The notes under the pieces: model-generated
Told to the model about the DNA's origin: nothing
Database searches by the model: none
The model's input: only the letters and a program-made list of their open reading frames with translations
Source of the DNA: Flavobacterium saccharophilum
GTDB lineage: Bacteria > Bacteroidota > Bacteroidia > Flavobacteriales > Flavobacteriaceae
Assembly (NCBI RefSeq): GCF_900142735.1
Contig: NZ_FRBY01000004.1
Coordinates: 62,001 to 126,000 of the forward strand
DNA: 64,000 nt
Direction of reading: 5' to 3'
In this document: positions 61,207 through 64,000 of the stretch, piece after piece
Layout: the number at the start of each line of letters is the position of its first letter
Numbering within the stretch: the first letter of the stretch is position 1
Made by a program: the position numbers and the translations under genes

Positions 61207-63780
61207 ATGCGTAAACTTAATAATATGGTTGTGGTTATTTTCAATAAAGCTTTATTGAAAAAAGTACTTATATTTTTTTGTTTGTTTAGTCTTGCAAACA
61301 AATCATTTTCTCAGAATTTAGTATTAAACGAAAAAGAATATTTCGAAACTCCGGGACTTAATGTATGGGTTTTTAATAATGAATATAACGGAATGTTTTT
61401 TGACGAAAAAACAGCCGGAATAGAATTTATTCATCATGGTGTCAGAACGGTAACCGGTGGAGCAATCAGGCTTCAGAACACACCGGAACAATGGGATTTA
61501 ATTCCAAAAATGCTTAGCCGAAAAGTAGATAAAGTAAACAATAGTATTGAAGTTGTACTTCGATATGAGGAATTTAATTTTGATTCCAAAATCATAGTTA
61601 CTGCAAAGGGAAAAGGTTTTACAATCAATGTTGTATTAGATAAACCAGTTCCAAAAGAGCTGGAAGGAAGAGCGGGATTTAACATGGAATTTATCCCAAC
61701 TTCTTATTTTGAAAGTAATTATGTTGTAGATGGAAAAGCGGGAACTTTCCCCCGATATCCAGCTAGCAATACTGAAATCCGACCTTTATCTCAAAAAATC
61801 CCTCAATTTGCAGGGCATACGACATTTGACGATCGTGGAAAAAATGAATTTATTGCAACCCTTCCTTTAGAATCAGGGAAGAATTTCATATTGGCTCCTG
61901 AAAATCCGGAACGTACAGTGAAAATTCAATCTGAAGATCAGGATGTAATGCTTTTTGATGGAAGAAATTTGGGGCAGAATGGCTGGTTTATAGCCAGAAG
62001 TATTCTTCCTTCAAATAAAACAGGTAAAGTACTAACCTGGTATGTAGAACCTAATGCAATACCCAATTGGAAAAGAGAACCCGTAATAGGATTTTCGCAG
62101 GTAGGTTATATGCCGAGCCAAAAGAAAGTTGCGGTTGTTGAACTTGATAAAAACGATAAAGCATTACCAACGGCATCGATTTTTAAACTAGGTGAAGACG
62201 GAAAATTTACCGAGAAACTAAAAACCAATGTTAAGGTTTGGGGAAATTATCTAAGATATAATTATGCACAGATTGATTTTAGCGCTATCAAAGAAAAAGG
62301 GCTTTATTATATTCAATATGGCGACCAAAAAACAAACACTTTTCAGATAGAAGATGATATTTATTCGAAGATATGGTATCCAACAATGGATGTGTGGTTT
62401 CCTGTACAAATGGATCATATGGAAGTGAATGAGGCTTATAGAGTTTGGCACGGAAAACCATTTTTAGATGATTGTCTTCAGGCTCCAATAAATCACGAAC
62501 ATTTTGATGGTTATAAGCAAGGCCCTACGACAGAGACTAAATACAAACCTTTAGAGCGCATTCCGGGAATGTCAGTAGGCGGTTGGTTTGATGCGGGAGA
62601 TTTTGATATACAAACTTTTTCGCATGTGAGTGTCATTAATAGTTTTGTCGAATCATGGGAAGCTTTCAAAGTAAACAGAGACGAAACTTATATTGATCAA
62701 AAAACACAATTTGTAGATATTCACCGCCCTGATGGTCAGCCTGATTTATTGCAACAAATAGAACATGGCGTATTGAATCTTGTCGCACAAGTGGAGAACA
62801 TTGGACATCCTGTAAGAGGGATCGTCGTACCCAATCTTCATCAGTATCATCATTTAGGCGATGCTTCTACCGAAACAGATAATCTGCCTTATAATCCATC
62901 TCTTAAGCCGTATGAGTCTAATGGCGTTTCAAGCGGTACAAAAGATGACCGATGGGCTTTTACCAACCGAAGTTCATTTCTTGATTTTAGAACAGCTGGT
63001 TCTTTAGCGGCAGCAAGCAGAGCTTTAAAAGGATATAATGATGCACTTTCTGCAAAATGTTTAACTCTTGCTATAAAGTTGACCAACGAAGCAACTGAAA
63101 TAGAAAAAAAGGCAAAACCGGATAATAGCCCAATGTCAAGATGGGGGAAAGGAAGTGATATGATTGCGATATTGCAACTCTATTTAAGCACAAAAGACGA
63201 ACAATATAAAAAAGGTTTTGAAGATAAAATATGGAAATTGCTAGATGAAAATCTAGAGTTTAATATGAACTCTGCACTATTGGCCGTTTCTTCGATGGAT
63301 GCTGCTTACAAACAAAAATTGCGCGGATATGTAATTAAGTATAAAGAAAAAACGGATAAAGAAAATGCCGAAAATCCTTATGCTGTGCCGATAGCAAAAA
63401 GAGGTTGGGGAGGCAGTTCACAAGTGATCAATTGGGCAAGTACCAATTATTATATTCATAAAATTTATCCTGATATCATGGACAAAGAAAGTGTTTATCA
63501 GGGATTGAACTATATTTTAGGTTGTCATCCTTATTCTAATTTATCTTTTGTAAATGCCGTCGGAAACCGATCTAAAAAAGTAGCCTATGGAGGCAATCGC
63601 GCCGACTTTACCACAATTGCAGGAGGAGTAGTGCCAGGACTGATTTTTCTAAAACCCGATTATCTTGAGAATAAAGACGACTGGCCATTTTTTTGGGGAG
63701 AAAATGAATGTATTATCGATGGCGGGGCGTGGTATGTTTTCCTTGCGAATGCTGTAAATGATTTGGCTAAGGAGAAATAG
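61207..63780 (+). CDS. GH9 family glycoside hydrolase
   Basis: 857 residues from the ATG at 61207 (MRKLNNMVVVIFNKALLKKVLIFF, signal after a long basic start); a frame opening at 61174 gives a poorer N-terminus. Order: an N-terminal region (about 40-280) of beta-sandwich character, a GH9 Ig-like domain (about 290-380, PVIGFSQVGYMPSQKKVAVV), and the (alpha/alpha)6 GH9 domain (about 395-857) with the D462/D465 pair in GWFDAGDFD and acid E834 in WGENECIIDGGAWY. GH9 enzymes cut beta-1,4-glucan or related backbones; some act on xyloglucan or glucomannan. The last gene of the window, 138 bp after CE1. Confidence 0.85.
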   Translation: MRKLNNMVVVIFNKALLKKVLIFFCLFSLANKSFSQNLVLNEKEYFETPGLNVWVFNNEYNGMFFDEKTAGIEFIHHGVRTVTGGAIRLQNTPEQWDLIPKMLSRKVDKVNNSIEVVLRYEEFNFDSKIIVTAKGKGFTINVVLDKPVPKELEGRAGFNMEFIPTSYFESNYVVDGKAGTFPRYPASNTEIRPLSQKIPQFAGHTTFDDRGKNEFIATLPLESGKNFILAPENPERTVKIQSEDQDVMLFDGRNLGQNGWFIARSILPSNKTGKVLTWYVEPNAIPNWKREPVIGFSQVGYMPSQKKVAVVELDKNDKALPTASIFKLGEDGKFTEKLKTNVKVWGNYLRYNYAQIDFSAIKEKGLYYIQYGDQKTNTFQIEDDIYSKIWYPTMDVWFPVQMDHMEVNEAYRVWHGKPFLDDCLQAPINHEHFDGYKQGPTTETKYKPLERIPGMSVGGWFDAGDFDIQTFSHVSVINSFVESWEAFKVNRDETYIDQKTQFVDIHRPDGQPDLLQQIEHGVLNLVAQVENIGHPVRGIVVPNLHQYHHLGDASTETDNLPYNPSLKPYESNGVSSGTKDDRWAFTNRSSFLDFRTAGSLAAASRALKGYNDALSAKCLTLAIKLTNEATEIEKKAKPDNSPMSRWGKGSDMIAILQLYLSTKDEQYKKGFEDKIWKLLDENLEFNMNSALLAVSSMDAAYKQKLRGYVIKYKEKTDKENAENPYAVPIAKRGWGGSSQVINWASTNYYIHKIYPDIMDKESVYQGLNYILGCHPYSNLSFVNAVGNRSKKVAYGGNRADFTTIAGGVVPGLIFLKPDYLENKDDWPFFWGENECIIDGGAWYVFLANAVNDLAKEK

Positions 63781-63811
63781 TGAATCTTACCGCAATCCCG
63801 ATAGCTATCGG

Positions 63812-63990
63812 AAGCAAAGAGATTACGCAAAGGCCGCAACGTATTGACCATAATTTTACCACAGAGATACACAGAGATTTACGCAGAGCTACACAGAAAA
63901 ATTAAAAAAGCTTTGCGCCTTTGCGGCTTTGCGAGATTAAATAAAAACTTTGTGAATCTCTGCGAAAACTTTGCGTATCTCTGTGGTAGC
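63812..63990. repeat. Palindromic intergenic repeat at right edge
   Basis: GCAAAGAGATTACGCAAAG (63814-63832) is nearly the same as the core of the 126-bp repeat at 50851-51505. It is followed by a long inverted repeat with arms TACCACAGAGATAC (63857-63870) and GTATCTCTGTGGTA (63975-63988) and further matching CTCTGCG/CGCAGAG words inside. No ORF is supported. Non-coding, probably a chromosome-wide repeat family. Confidence 0.7.
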
Positions 63991-64000
63991 TCACAAATGA

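Overview
The window is low-GC DNA from a member of the Bacteroidota, most likely a Flavobacterium or close relative. The signs are Bacteroidetes-type promoters (TANNTTTG at -7), SusC/SusD pairs, a hybrid two-component system, lipoproteins with a Bacteroidetes-style lipobox, and no transposase, phage or plasmid genes. No complete rRNA, tRNA or CRISPR array is visible.

Left part (1-6165): a gluconate-2-dehydrogenase-like oxidoreductase pair (minus strand, FAD subunit cut by the window edge) is divergent from a three-gene alpha-mannan cluster (GH76, aldose 1-epimerase, GH92). Two TAAAACGTTTTA palindromes lie in the 723-bp divergent region.

Housekeeping and redox part (6429-13525): pirin, a Crp/Fnr regulator, a small thioredoxin-like protein, DUF2024 and a MarR regulator with a C-terminal Cys cluster, a MocR (GntR-aminotransferase) regulator, an AAA ATPase, the PLP-homeostasis protein YggS, and a second thioredoxin-like protein. 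The two thioredoxin-like genes share a nearly identical operator/promoter, and AACTGGA half-sites flank several of these genes. This suggests a joint MarR/MocR regulon. A decayed arylsulfatase fragment (13698-14003) follows.

Polysaccharide utilization part (14492-63780): operon A (GH43, CE6-CE1-CE1 triple esterase, GH95, GH3, GH97) is followed by an HTCS sensor/regulator and SusC/SusD pair 1. Next comes a 180-aa orphan, a vanadium-haloperoxidase-like PAP2 enzyme, two FG-GAP/ASPIC-UnbV lipoproteins, SusC/SusD pair 2 and a second GH3. After a 126-bp tandem repeat come a GPH sugar:cation symporter (minus strand) and a secreted DUF255 thioredoxin-fold lipoprotein. Operon B (GH43, GH43, GH8, CE1) and a GH9 gene close the window. 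Operons A and B start from almost identical promoters carrying a CAACCGGTTG palindrome, so they are probably co-regulated.

Working model (inference): the locus debranches and depolymerises an acetylated, feruloylated, arabinose- and galactose/fucose-decorated xylan. Esterases and GH43/GH95/GH97 strip side groups, GH8 and GH3 trim xylo-oligosaccharides, SusC/D import oligosaccharides, and the symporter carries products over the inner membrane. No GH10/GH11 endoxylanase is in the window, so the backbone cutter must lie elsewhere. The embedded haloperoxidase plus FG-GAP lipoprotein plus SusC/D block is the least explained part and the best candidate for an undescribed system.
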